Source: JAPYTK01 sp964401935 (lineage in GTDB: Bacteria; Myxococcota_A; Polyangia; Polyangiales; Polyangiaceae). From it: a stretch of DNA of 64,000 bases. The stretch spans positions 1 through 64,000 of the forward strand of contig CAYOAL010000020.1 of NCBI GenBank assembly GCA_964401935.1. Direction: 5' to 3'. Below, one piece after another: positions 1-8,444 of this stretch. The translations under genes were made by a program, and so were the position numbers. How positions within the stretch are numbered: position 1 is the stretch's first letter; the number at the start of each line of letters is the position of its first letter. The notes under the pieces were generated by a model, which worked only from the letters and a program-made list of their open reading frames with translations, ran no database searches and was not told the DNA's origin.

Positions 1-120
1 CGCGGGCTCGGGCTCCGACGCGGGCTCGGCCGATGACGCGGGCTCGGCCGATGACGCGGGCTCGGGCTCCGACGCAGGCTCGGGCTCCGACGCAGGCTCG
101 GGCTCCACGAGCTCGGCCGA
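1..120. repeat. Tandem repeat coding for SEPA-type tail
   Basis: A direct tandem repeat of about 12-18 bases (units such as gacgcgggctcgg, alternating with gccgat or gctccg) fills the left edge. Read on the minus strand it encodes repeats of Ser-Glu-Pro-Ala and Ser-Ser-Ala-Glu-Pro-Ala in the permease tail. Copy number may vary between strains. The array continues past base 1. Confidence 0.8.
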
Positions 121-1269
121 TGACGGTGGAGGAGCCAGCGCGTCGGGAAGGTCGAGCTCGCCGTCGCCTGCGCCGGCGACGGCCACCCCCGGCGTGAGGA
201 ACCAGGCCGAAGCCCGATACTGGGCGATGGCGCGGCCGACGAAGATCTTCAGGACGGCCGCCACCGGCACCGCCAAGAGCACGCCGAGGAACCCAAAGAT
301 CTCGCCGCCCACGAACAAAGCCAAGAGCACCCAAACCTCTCGCAGGCCAACGCTCTCGCCGACGATGCGCGGCGTGATGACGAAGCCCTCGAGGGTTTGG
401 ACGACGACGTAGGCGATCACCACCCCACCGATCTGAAACCATCCTCCGCCACCCAGCACCGCCATCAAGAGGCCCGCCACCAGCGCGAAGGCGCTCCCCA
501 CATAGGGCACGATGTTGAGGACCCCGGCGAGGATGCCGATGGGAATGGCGAGGCGAATCCCCAGCGCCGCGTAAGCGCCGCCATACAAGACGGCGAGGAT
601 GGCCATCACCGTGAGCTGGCCACGCATGAACTGGCTCAACACGGCGTCGATCTCGCGCGCGGTCGACACCACCCAGTCCCGGTACCCCACCGGCACGAGC
701 TCGCGCGCGCCGGCGGTCATGCGGTTGAAGTCGAAGAGCAAGTACACCGCGAGGATGGGAACGATGAGAGCCGCGAAGAACGCGCCGATGGCGGAGAAGG
801 TTCCCCCCACGATCGACTTCAACGCGTCGCCGATGGGGGCGAGGGGCACGCTCGAGAGCGCGTCGGCGTGGCCTTGGATCATCGTGACCCACTGATCGGC
901 CGATCGCGGCAGCTCGATGCCCCGTGCGCTCAGCCACGGGGACGCTTGGTCGAGGCCCCGCTTGATGTGACCGGGGAGCTCACGGACGACCCCGACGACG
1001 TCGCTCACGATGCTCGGGATCACGAGCAGCGCGAACAGGGTGATCGCACCGAGGAACCCGCCCACCACCACGCCGACCGCGGCGGCCCGAGGGAGCTTCC
1101 ACGACTCGAGGCGACCCACGACGGGATCGAGGATGTACGCGATGGTCAGCGCGAGGAAGATCGGGGTGAGGACCGCGCGGAAGCCGTACATGGCGGCCCC
1201 GAGCAGAAGCAGCCCGAGCGCGACCCACGCCCTCCGACCGAGCACGAGCTGACGGCGTTCGGCCTCCAT
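1..1269 (-). CDS. AI-2E family transporter, C-terminus beyond window
   Basis: This is a predicted inner-membrane permease of the AI-2E/PerM family (export of small molecules or Na+/H+ antiport in characterised members; the substrate here is unknown). The reading frame opens with ATG at 1269 and runs to base 1 without a stop, so the gene is cut by the window edge after 423 codons. Several hydrophobic segments are visible. Family landmarks are an ILAGVLNIVPYVG segment and the conserved VQTLEGFVITPRIVG block near residues 290-305. After the last membrane segment (about residue 365) comes a cytosolic tail rich in Ser, Glu, Pro and Ala, made of repeats of the type SEPASSAEPA, which is not part of the family core. 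The start is supported by the hydrophobic N-terminus that follows a short charged stretch (MEAERRQ). Confidence 0.9.
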   Translation of the reverse strand, partial: MEAERRQLVLGRRAWVALGLLLLGAAMYGFRAVLTPIFLALTIAYILDPVVGRLESWKLPRAAAVGVVVGGFLGAITLFALLVIPSIVSDVVGVVRELPGHIKRGLDQASPWLSARGIELPRSADQWVTMIQGHADALSSVPLAPIGDALKSIVGGTFSAIGAFFAALIVPILAVYLLFDFNRMTAGARELVPVGYRDWVVSTAREIDAVLSQFMRGQLTVMAILAVLYGGAYAALGIRLAIPIGILAGVLNIVPYVGSAFALVAGLLMAVLGGGGWFQIGGVVIAYVVVQTLEGFVITPRIVGESVGLREVWVLLALFVGGEIFGFLGVLLAVPVAAVLKIFVGRAIAQYRASAWFLTPGVAVAGAGDGELDLPDALAPPPSSAELVEPEPASEPEPASEPEPASSAEPASSAEPASEPEPA

Positions 1270-1629
1270 CGGCGGCTTTTACCACGGCGGCCCCGAGACA
1301 GGGCGGAGCCCGGGCCCGGCGTTGGGGTGGAGCGCACCTCCCATCCGCCGCACCACGGCGGGGCCAGGCCGAGCCCGACCCCGCCCCTCGTCCCCACGTA
1401 GTCGACATGGTCAACCATTGTCCTACCCAACTGCAGTGCGCGGTGAGGGTCGGTGGCCGCCGCCGCGTGGATGTTCGTGAACCCCTGCTCGGAACGTGAG
1501 GTATCGCGTGACCCACATCCTCTCCACCCTCCACGCCCCCCCCGCCCTGCTGCGGACCGCTCCTCGGGCCCGCGCGCTCCCCGCCACCGCGGCCCCCCCG
1601 TCGCGATCGATGACGCGGGAGCTCGGGTG
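1270..1629. other. Intergenic stretch between divergent genes
   Basis: About 360 bases separate the ATG of the permease (minus strand) from the chosen GTG of the transglutaminase-like gene (plus strand). The area must hold both promoters. I see no tRNA, no clear hairpin terminator and no convincing small gene; the open frames here have unnatural Arg/Pro-rich composition typical of non-coding GC-rich DNA. Confidence 0.5.
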
Positions 1630-2505
1630 GTGAGCCGCACCCTGCGCGTCGTCCACGAAATTCGCTACGCGTTCTCCGAGGAGCGCCCTCGGGTGACGGG
1701 CCTCGTTCGGCTCCGGCCCCTCGACGGCAGTCGCCAGCGCGTGCTCCACCATCAGCTCACCTCCACGCCACCCGAGGCGGTGCAGCTCGTGGGGGAAGAC
1801 GCGCTCGGCAACGAGGTGACCGAGGTGCACTGGGAGCGCGTCTCGGAGGTGACCCTGCGGGCGGTGACCGCGGTAGAGCTCACGGTGTTCGGCTCTCGCA
1901 TCGCTCCGGCCGATCTCACGCCGTTCCAGGAGCCCACACCCCTCATCCCGATCTCGAGCGAGCTCCGCGCCTTGGGTCGGTCGATCTTCCGCGGACGCCC
2001 GGTCGACGCGAGCTCGCTCTTCGACTTCTCCAGGGCGATGCGCGCCACGCTGGCCTTCGACCGCGGCTGGGCTCAGGTGCGCCGCACGGCGACCAGCGCC
2101 CTCCGTCACCGCGAAGGCGCCGCGAGCGACTACGCGCAGGTCGCCCTAGGCGTGCTCCGCTCTCTCGGCCACGCTGCGTGCTTCGTACACGGGTACCTGT
2201 TGCCGCCAGTCGGCGCCGGTGAGGCCCATGAGCACGCGTGGGTCGCGCTCCACACCGAGCGACGAGGCTGGCTCGAGCTCGATCCGCTGCTCGGCTGCCC
2301 GCCGGATCTGCGCCACCTCGCGGTGGCGATCGGGCGCGACCGCGACGACGTCCGCCCCGTCGAGAGCGCCAGTCTGCACCGCGGGGTCCGCCGCGTGACC
2401 TCGCGCCTCGCGTTCTATCCGCTCACCCGCACATCGATCCCCAGCCCGCCCCTTGGGTGCGCGCCGCTGCCAACCTCACCGCGCTCGAGCCTGCTCGCGC
2501 CCTGA
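1630..2505 (+). CDS. Transglutaminase-like family protein, catalytic Cys apparently lost
   Basis: The N-terminal part (VVHEIRYAFSEERPRV and the following beta-rich region) matches the bacterial transglutaminase N-terminal domain, and the second half matches the transglutaminase core: LRSLGHAACFVHGYLLP, then HAWVAL with the catalytic His, then GWLELDP with the catalytic Asp. At the position of the usual G-x-C-x-D-[FY]-A motif this protein reads GAASDYA, so the nucleophilic Cys seems to be Ala. The protein is therefore probably not an active protease or transglutaminase and may bind peptide or act as a pseudoenzyme. I chose GTG 1630 because family members begin just before the VxHxTxYxY-like strand; the frame is open further upstream to 1453, but that part is Pro/Arg-rich and not protein-like. 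Confidence 0.75.
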   Translation: MSRTLRVVHEIRYAFSEERPRVTGLVRLRPLDGSRQRVLHHQLTSTPPEAVQLVGEDALGNEVTEVHWERVSEVTLRAVTAVELTVFGSRIAPADLTPFQEPTPLIPISSELRALGRSIFRGRPVDASSLFDFSRAMRATLAFDRGWAQVRRTATSALRHREGAASDYAQVALGVLRSLGHAACFVHGYLLPPVGAGEAHEHAWVALHTERRGWLELDPLLGCPPDLRHLAVAIGRDRDDVRPVESASLHRGVRRVTSRLAFYPLTRTSIPSPPLGCAPLPTSPRSSLLAP

Positions 2506-2554
2506 CGAGTAACCCTTTTGCTCGCCACCGAGTCGTGCTCCTGTAGGGGCGTTG

Positions 2555-4075
2555 ATGCACGACGTGGCAGATCTCGTGGGCACCACGCTCGCGAACACCT
2601 ACATCATCGAGTCTCAGCTAGGAGAGGGGGGCATGGGGCGCGTCTACCTCGCGCGCCACACCCGCATCGACGCCAAGCGCTTTGCCATCAAGGTGCTGCA
2701 CCCCGAGTTCGCGCAGCATGGAGAGGCCCTGGAGCGCTTCAAACGCGAGGCGGAGGCCACTGCGCTCATCACCAGCCCCCATGTGATCGGCGTGCACGAC
2801 GTGGGCAAGACCCCCGACGGTCGTCCGTTCATCGCGAGCGACTTCCTCGAAGGGGAGGAGCTCGCGGATCGCCTCGCGCGCCTCGGCCAGCTCGCGCCTC
2901 CCGAGGCCGTGCGCATCGTGCGGCAGGTTTGCTCGGGCCTCGCCGCCGCCCACCAGCAGGGCGTCGTGCACCGCGACGTCAAGCCCGAGAACGTGTTCCT
3001 CGTGGGACCCGCCGAGTCGAGCACGGCCAAGCTCCTCGACTTCGGGATTTCGCGGCTCACGGATCAGAGCGCGAAGGCGCTCACGCAAGCGGGGGTGGCC
3101 CTCGGCACCCCCGACTTCATGTCGCCCGAGCAGGCGCGCGGCAAGCCTGTCGATCATCGCTCCGACGTGTATGCCGCCGGCGTGTTGCTCTACGTCGCGG
3201 TCACCGGCGTCTCGCCGTTCGAGCGCGATGCGCCCCAAGAGTCGCTCATGGCGCTCCTCACCGAAGAGGCGCCGCCCCCCTCCACGTTCGAGGCGGACCT
3301 CGCGCCTGGCCTCGAGGCGGTGATCCAGAAGGCGATGGCCAAGGAAGCGGAACACCGCTTCCAGTCGGCGCTCGAGCTCTTCGAGGCCCTCGCGCCGTTC
3401 GACCCGACCAGCGGCGTGTTCGGCGTTCAGCCGCCTTCGCAGGCCGTCCCCTCGCAGCCGGTGGGCTCACAGCCGGCGAGCTCACAGCCCGTGCACTCGC
3501 AGCCGGTCGGCTCGCAGGGGGCCGGCGCGCAGGCGCTGTCTTCGCAGCGTGTCCACCGAACCCAACCCGACGACGACTTGTCACGTCGCACCGTGCCCGG
3601 CACGCCGCCGTCGCAGAGCATCGGAGCGGCAGCCGGCACGAGCACCCGCCTGTACGGGTTCGGCCTCGTCGGCCTCGTCGGCCTGTTCCTCGCGCTGCTC
3701 CTGGGCATTGGCGGCGTGCTCCGCGCCGCCGACGTCGATCTCGGCACCACCGGCCAGCTCATCATCGCCCTGCTCCTCCTGGCGGCGCTCGGCCCGCTCG
3801 CCGCCCTCGGAGGGCTGCACGCCAAGCGGCTGCTGCTCGAAGATGGCGCCACCGCGTCTCGGATCGCCCAGCGCCTCGGCGCGGGCGTGATCGCGGGCAC
3901 CGCGACCTACGGGCTGTTCGGCCTGCTGGTGCGCGCCGCGCAGATCGTGGTGCTCGACGACGCCAAGGGCCTCGGCTGGCCGCTCTACGACGTGCTGCTC
4001 CTGCTCGCCGCGCTCGGGGCGGCGGTCATCGCGAGCGCGTTGCGAAGTGAGGCACCAGGCTCTCACCACGGATGA
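2555..4075 (+). CDS. Membrane-anchored Ser/Thr protein kinase
   Basis: A Hanks-type kinase. From ATG 2555 the Gly-rich loop GEGGMG lies at residues 23-28, the ATP-anchoring Lys in FAIK at 46, the catalytic HRDVKPEN at 139-146, DFG at 162-164, and the APE-equivalent SPEQARG after the activation loop. The kinase domain (about 1-275) is followed by a low-complexity linker of SQP/SQ repeats (bases about 3430-3550) and then about four hydrophobic segments (residues 365-500). So the catalytic domain is cytosolic and tethered at its C-terminus by a multi-pass membrane domain rather than the usual single helix with an outer sensor. The next gene starts inside its stop codon (ATGA at 4072-4075), so it is translationally coupled to the dehydrogenase. 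Confidence 0.93.
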   Translation: MHDVADLVGTTLANTYIIESQLGEGGMGRVYLARHTRIDAKRFAIKVLHPEFAQHGEALERFKREAEATALITSPHVIGVHDVGKTPDGRPFIASDFLEGEELADRLARLGQLAPPEAVRIVRQVCSGLAAAHQQGVVHRDVKPENVFLVGPAESSTAKLLDFGISRLTDQSAKALTQAGVALGTPDFMSPEQARGKPVDHRSDVYAAGVLLYVAVTGVSPFERDAPQESLMALLTEEAPPPSTFEADLAPGLEAVIQKAMAKEAEHRFQSALELFEALAPFDPTSGVFGVQPPSQAVPSQPVGSQPASSQPVHSQPVGSQGAGAQALSSQRVHRTQPDDDLSRRTVPGTPPSQSIGAAAGTSTRLYGFGLVGLVGLFLALLLGIGGVLRAADVDLGTTGQLIIALLLLAALGPLAALGGLHAKRLLLEDGATASRIAQRLGAGVIAGTATYGLFGLLVRAAQIVVLDDAKGLGWPLYDVLLLLAALGAAVIASALRSEAPGSHHG

Positions 4076-4917
4076 AGAGCTTTCGAGATCGAGTGGTGGT
4101 CGTCACCGGCGCCGGCTCTGGGATCGGCCGCAGCACCGCGCTCGCGTTTGCACGACAAGGAGCGATCGTGCAGGTGGTCGACCTCCAGCCGGAGCGCGTG
4201 GCGAGCGTGTGTGCCGAGATCACGAGCGCCGCTCAACGGGCAGAGGGACACGTGCTCGACTGCGCCGAGCCCGCAGCGATGAACGAGCTCGCGCGGCAGA
4301 TCGAGGCCGCCCACGGGCGGGTCGACGTCCTGCAAAATGGTGTGGGCGTGCTCGTGGCCGCCCCCGTCGGTGAGCTCACCGGCGAAGACTGGCGCCGCGC
4401 CATCCAGATCAACCTCGGGAGCGTGGTCAACGGGGTGAGCGCGTTCCTCCCCGGCATGCTCGCGCGCAAACAGCGCGCCCACATCGTCAACATCGCGTCG
4501 GTGGCGGGGCTGGTCGCGTTCCCCTACACCGCGCCCTACTCGACGAGCAAGTTCGCCATCGTGGGCCTCAGCGAGGCGCTCGCCTACGAGCTCGCGGGGA
4601 GCGGCATCGGGGTGACGGTGGTGTGCCCCGGCATGGTGCGCTCCAACCTCGTGGCCGACGGCATGCTGAAGCTCCCTCCGCCGTGGCCGCGCGTCTTCGA
4701 GCGAGCCTATCGCACGCTCGCCGATCCTCCGGAGCGCATCGCCACCGCGGTGCTCGCTGCCGTGCGCGACGATCAACCCCTCGTGGTGCCCGCCACTCTG
4801 CTTCCCCAGCTGTGGCACCTCGAACGCCTCGGCGGCGTCCGCTTTCACCGCGGCGCGCGCACCCTCACCGGTGCGATGCGCGACCTCGGCGGCTGGATCG
4901 CGCGGAGGTGGCCGTGA
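4072..4917 (+). CDS. Short-chain dehydrogenase/reductase (SDR)
   Basis: A classical SDR of 281 residues. The nucleotide-binding motif TGAGSGIG is at residues 12-19, the catalytic Ser is in NIASVAG (S143), and the YSTSK motif gives catalytic Tyr156 and Lys160. The Asp at the end of beta-2 (VVDLQPE) predicts NAD(H) rather than NADP(H). The usual NNAG motif reads QNGVG. The substrate cannot be read from the sequence. It overlaps both neighbours by 4 bases (ATGA upstream, GTGA downstream), which ties kinase, SDR and flavin oxidoreductase into one operon and suggests the two redox enzymes act on related substrates. Confidence 0.92.
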   Translation: MKSFRDRVVVVTGAGSGIGRSTALAFARQGAIVQVVDLQPERVASVCAEITSAAQRAEGHVLDCAEPAAMNELARQIEAAHGRVDVLQNGVGVLVAAPVGELTGEDWRRAIQINLGSVVNGVSAFLPGMLARKQRAHIVNIASVAGLVAFPYTAPYSTSKFAIVGLSEALAYELAGSGIGVTVVCPGMVRSNLVADGMLKLPPPWPRVFERAYRTLADPPERIATAVLAAVRDDQPLVVPATLLPQLWHLERLGGVRFHRGARTLTGAMRDLGGWIARRWP

Positions 4918-6086
4918 GCGCGCTGTTCGAGCCGTTCTCGCTGGGACCGCTCCGCCTTCGCAACCGCCTCGTGAAGGCCGCCGCGTTCGAGGGCATGTGC
5001 GACGGCGGCCGCCCCTCGGCGCAGCTCCGCGAGCACCATCGAGAGGTGGCGGCGGGTGGCGTCGCCATGTGCACCGTGGCCTACGCCGCCGTGTCCTCCG
5101 ATGGCCGCACCTTCGCCCATCAGCTGTGGCTGCGCGACGAGCTCGTCCCCGAGCTGCGGCTGCTCACCGACGCCATCCATCGCGAGGGAGCGGCCGCGTG
5201 CATCCAAATCGGCCACGCCGGCACCATGGCCGATCCGAAGGTGACCCGCTCGCCGGCGCTGGCTCCTTCACGTGTGCCCAACCTCTACGGGCTGACGCTC
5301 CCCCGCCCCATGTCGCCCTCCGACATCGAGGCGCTGCTCGAGGCCTTCGGCCGCGCCGCCGCCATCGCGCGAGAGAGCGACTTCGACGCGATCGAGGTGC
5401 AGGCGGGCCACGGTTACCTCCTCAGTCAGTTTCTCTCGCCCTACACCAATCGTCGCCACGACGCCTTCGGCGGCAGCATCGCCGCTCGGTCCCGCCTGCT
5501 GGTGGAGGTGCTGCGGCGCGTGAGGGAGCACGCCCCCGGCCTCGCCGTCACCGTGAAGATGAACCTGCGCGACGGCTTCGACGGGGGCCTCGAGCTCCCC
5601 GAGGCGATCGAGGTCGCGCGGATCGCCGAGCGCGAAGGTGCCGACGCGCTCCAGCTCTCCGGGGGGTTCAGCAGCCGGACGCCGTGGTTCATCCTGCGGG
5701 GAGACGTGCCGCACGAGGAGATCGCGCGCGGAGAGCCTCGCCCGCTCCACAAGCTCGGCATCGCCCTCTTCGGTCGCTTCATGGTGCCGCCGATGGCGTT
5801 CCGCGAGGCCTACTTCCTCGACATGGCGCGCGAGGTGCGTGCCGCGGTCGCGCTCCCGCTGATGCTCGTGGGTGGACTGCGCACGCGGGCCACGCTCGAC
5901 CGCGTGCTCGAGCACGGCATCGAGCTGGTCGCGATGGCGCGTCCATTCATCCGCGAGCCGGCGTTCGCCCAGCTCCTCGCCGCCTCGCCCGACGGGGCGA
6001 GCGCCTGCATCCCGTGCAACCGCTGCGTCGCCGCGATGTATCACGGTGAGCAGCGCTGCCCCCTCCGCGGGGCGCCGCCCACGTGA
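4914..6086 (+). CDS. NADH:flavin oxidoreductase, old yellow enzyme family
   Basis: The protein (390 residues from GTG 4914, which overlaps the SDR stop as GTGA) is a TIM-barrel FMN enzyme. It starts with LFEPFSLGPLRLRNRLV, typical of this family, and shows QIGHAG, GHGYLLSQFLSPYTNRR and VGGLRT followed by MARPFIREP, all characteristic OYE or 2,4-dienoyl-CoA reductase blocks. Near the C-terminus CIPCNRC resembles the start of the Cys cluster that binds 4Fe-4S in 2,4-dienoyl-CoA reductases, but the large C-terminal FAD/NAD domain is absent. It is likely a stand-alone ene-reductase working with the upstream SDR on an alkenoyl or terpenoid substrate (inference). Confidence 0.9.
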   Translation: MSALFEPFSLGPLRLRNRLVKAAAFEGMCDGGRPSAQLREHHREVAAGGVAMCTVAYAAVSSDGRTFAHQLWLRDELVPELRLLTDAIHREGAAACIQIGHAGTMADPKVTRSPALAPSRVPNLYGLTLPRPMSPSDIEALLEAFGRAAAIARESDFDAIEVQAGHGYLLSQFLSPYTNRRHDAFGGSIAARSRLLVEVLRRVREHAPGLAVTVKMNLRDGFDGGLELPEAIEVARIAEREGADALQLSGGFSSRTPWFILRGDVPHEEIARGEPRPLHKLGIALFGRFMVPPMAFREAYFLDMAREVRAAVALPLMLVGGLRTRATLDRVLEHGIELVAMARPFIREPAFAQLLAASPDGASACIPCNRCVAAMYHGEQRCPLRGAPPT

Positions 6087-6161
6087 CGGCTCCGAGGGCC
6101 CTGCCCCTCGCTTTGTTGGGACGCGGCGCCCGCTCGGACTATGCAAGAGCTGGAGCGTGCC

Positions 6162-6650
6162 ATGAGAATGCAACGAGGACTCTGCTTGTGGTTTTTCGCA
6201 GTGACGACGGCAACGATTACCGCTGGCTGCGAGGAACGCCCGCCGGATCCTCGCGCGGCCGCGGCCGCGCTCTCCGACCACTGCGAAGAGTTCGTCGCGA
6301 AGATCCGCGAGCAGTGCGGCGAAGACTCGCCCGCCTTCAAGAAGCAGAAGCAGGTGCTGCTCGACAGCGCGCCGACGGGTGAGCCGGAGAACGACGCCGA
6401 CGCCCAGATGCGGCTGCGGCGCCTGCTCACGTGCAAGGCAGGTCTGCAGGCAGCCAACGAGAAGCTCGACTACTCGCAGGCCCCCGACTTCGCCGTGGGC
6501 CACGACGCCGAGATGCAAGAGCACGCGCGACAGGCCAAGAAGCACTGGGAGACGCGCAAGGCTGCCTACGAGAAGATGAGCCCCGAGGAGAAGAAGCGAG
6601 ACGAGGCGGCCCAGCGCGAGCAGCGCTGTCACCTCTGGGTGCTGGGCTGA
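6162..6650 (+). CDS. Small lipoprotein of unknown function
   Basis: From ATG 6162 the product begins MRMQRGLCLWFFAVTTATIT followed by AGC, a signal peptide with a lipobox, so the mature protein starts at Cys and is lipid-anchored. The mature part (about 140 residues) is strongly charged and alpha-helical, with regularly spaced Cys residues (HCEEF, QCGED, TCKAG, RCHLW) that could form two disulfides. The second half (EMQEHARQAKKHWETRKAAYE) is a likely coiled coil. No family recognised. The frame is open a little further upstream (6141), but only the inner ATG puts basic residues just before the hydrophobic core. Confidence 0.7.
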   Translation: MRMQRGLCLWFFAVTTATITAGCEERPPDPRAAAAALSDHCEEFVAKIREQCGEDSPAFKKQKQVLLDSAPTGEPENDADAQMRLRRLLTCKAGLQAANEKLDYSQAPDFAVGHDAEMQEHARQAKKHWETRKAAYEKMSPEEKKRDEAAQREQRCHLWVLG

Positions 6651-6755
6651 GCTCTTGGCTCCAGCTCCAGGCGCGCAGCCCGAGGGTTCTCTTCGGTCAG
6701 CGGGCAACAGGCTGAGGCGGACCGTTCGGTAGCCCGCGCCCTGCGTTGGCGTCGC

Positions 6756-8252
6756 TCAGGCGAAGAGCGCTTGCGCGCACGGCAACACCACCTCGCGGAG
6801 CGCCTGGCGTCGAATCGCCATGAGCTCGGCGCCCGACGGCAGCCCCCGGGCGATGTCGACCACTGGCGGGTCGCCGAGCCGCGCGCTCTCCGCTGCGCGG
6901 GCGGCCGCGTCGAAAGCGGCGCGAACCTCCGCCGCGAGCTCCGCGTCGGCGCCGGTGAGCATCCACGCGAGGGCCCGCCACGCGAGCTCGGCGTGGCGTT
7001 GTTCGTCGTCGGCGATGCGCGCGTACACCTCGCGCAGCGAGCCATCAGCGACCGCCGCCGCGAGCTCGCGCGCCTCGGCCACGCCGAGGGTCTCGCCCAC
7101 GCACGCCTCGGCCACGAGCTCGAGCATCGCGCTCCTGCGATCGCCGCTGAACGTGAGGCCCTCGAGCGGGAGCGGCCCCGGTCCGAGCGCTCGCCCGGCG
7201 TAGGCGCTCGCCAACGCATAGGCGAGCCGGGCGTGGTCGATCTCGTCGCGCGCCGCGGCCTGCGCCTCTGCGAGCAGATCGGGAGGCGCGCCGAGCGCCA
7301 TCAGCTGCAGCGAGAAGCGCGCGAAGCTCGCCACCGAGGCGTGCTCGAGGGCAGCTACGCGCTCCCAGTGGTCGGCGAGCGCGCGCCGGGTCGCGGCGTC
7401 GAGGCCGAGATCGGGCGTCACCGCGGCCGTCCAGTCGCTTCGCTGCGCGCTCGGCGCGGTGCGGGCCCCATCGGCCATGAGGAGCGGACGACCAATGGCG
7501 CAGTCTTGCGACACGCACAGCCAGGGCCCGGTGCCGTACTGCAGCGCACAGCTCTGCCAGTCTTCGGTGCACTCGCTGTCGGCGCGACAGGCGTCGCTCG
7601 GCGCTCGACACCCGAGCCCCACCGAATAACCGCAGCCGTCGTTGTAGGACGAGGCCCCGCACTCGTTGCTCTCGCAGTCGGCCCCGTCGGCGCAGCTGGC
7701 CGGCGCACAATACGACCAGCCGCGATCGTCCTCGAGCACCCCGTCGCACACGCAGGCCTGTTGCGCTCCACAGTCGGCGTCGGTCGCGCAGGGATACACG
7801 CAGCCGCACGCGGTCACGTCGCCCCCGAAGTCGACGTAGCTCATGCTGGTGCACTTGCCGTTGGGCCGCTCGGTGCAGTCGGCGTCGCTCGAGCAGCTCT
7901 GCTCCGTCTCCGTCCCCGCGCAGGAGGGGGCATCGATCGCGGTGCTGCACGCGATGGTCGCGTCGTAGCGATGAACGGTGCCATCGGGGCAGCGCGCATA
8001 CCCCGACTCGGTGCCGTCGGACTCGACGATGGCCTCGCCGCCCGGGCACACGCCAGCGGGGATGCCCGAGCTCGAGCTGCTGGTCGAAGAGCTCGAGCTG
8101 CTCGTGGAGCTCGCGCTGCTGGAGCCACCCGCTCCGTCGGTCACGGTGACGGTCGTCGTGCAGCCGTAACCGAGCGCCCCCATCGCGGCGAGGATCGAGC
8201 CGCGGAGCAAGAGGTTGCGTTGAGCGCGCGTTGTCTTTGGAGCGGGGGTCAT
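6756..8252 (-). CDS. Cys-rich lipoprotein with C-terminal ferritin-like di-iron domain
   Basis: From ATG 8252 the protein has an n-region with Lys and Arg, a hydrophobic segment and a lipobox-like GYGC, then a long Ser linker, a Cys-rich region (about 30 Cys, including several CxSDADC-type motifs common in myxobacterial surface proteins), and a C-terminal domain of about 170 residues. That last domain carries two E-x(n)-ExxH-type pairs: EHASVASF with RDEIDHAR, and ACVGETLG with ADDEQRHAEL. These are the six ligands expected of a ferritin-like four-helix bundle with a di-iron site. It would therefore be an outer-membrane or surface-attached iron or oxygen-handling protein. It is transcribed divergently from the kinase at 8445. 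The upstream in-frame ATGs at 8279 and 8312 are less likely starts. Confidence 0.85.
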   Translation of the reverse strand: MTPAPKTTRAQRNLLLRGSILAAMGALGYGCTTTVTVTDGAGGSSSASSTSSSSSSTSSSSSGIPAGVCPGGEAIVESDGTESGYARCPDGTVHRYDATIACSTAIDAPSCAGTETEQSCSSDADCTERPNGKCTSMSYVDFGGDVTACGCVYPCATDADCGAQQACVCDGVLEDDRGWSYCAPASCADGADCESNECGASSYNDGCGYSVGLGCRAPSDACRADSECTEDWQSCALQYGTGPWLCVSQDCAIGRPLLMADGARTAPSAQRSDWTAAVTPDLGLDAATRRALADHWERVAALEHASVASFARFSLQLMALGAPPDLLAEAQAAARDEIDHARLAYALASAYAGRALGPGPLPLEGLTFSGDRRSAMLELVAEACVGETLGVAEARELAAAVADGSLREVYARIADDEQRHAELAWRALAWMLTGADAELAAEVRAAFDAAARAAESARLGDPPVVDIARGLPSGAELMAIRRQALREVVLPCAQALFA

Positions 8253-8444
8253 GACATCGGGAGGGGGAAGATGTGCCATAGCGTGCCGTAGTTTCGGCGG
8301 TTCGTGGGGCATTTCGAGCGCCTACACCGGCGCACAGCCCCGTCTCATCCAGCACTGCGACGACTTTGCATTCTCCGTTCCATCCGTTGCGAACACCGCC
8401 GCGAGCTGGTTGATCTCCTGCACGCGACACCGTACGGATCTGGA

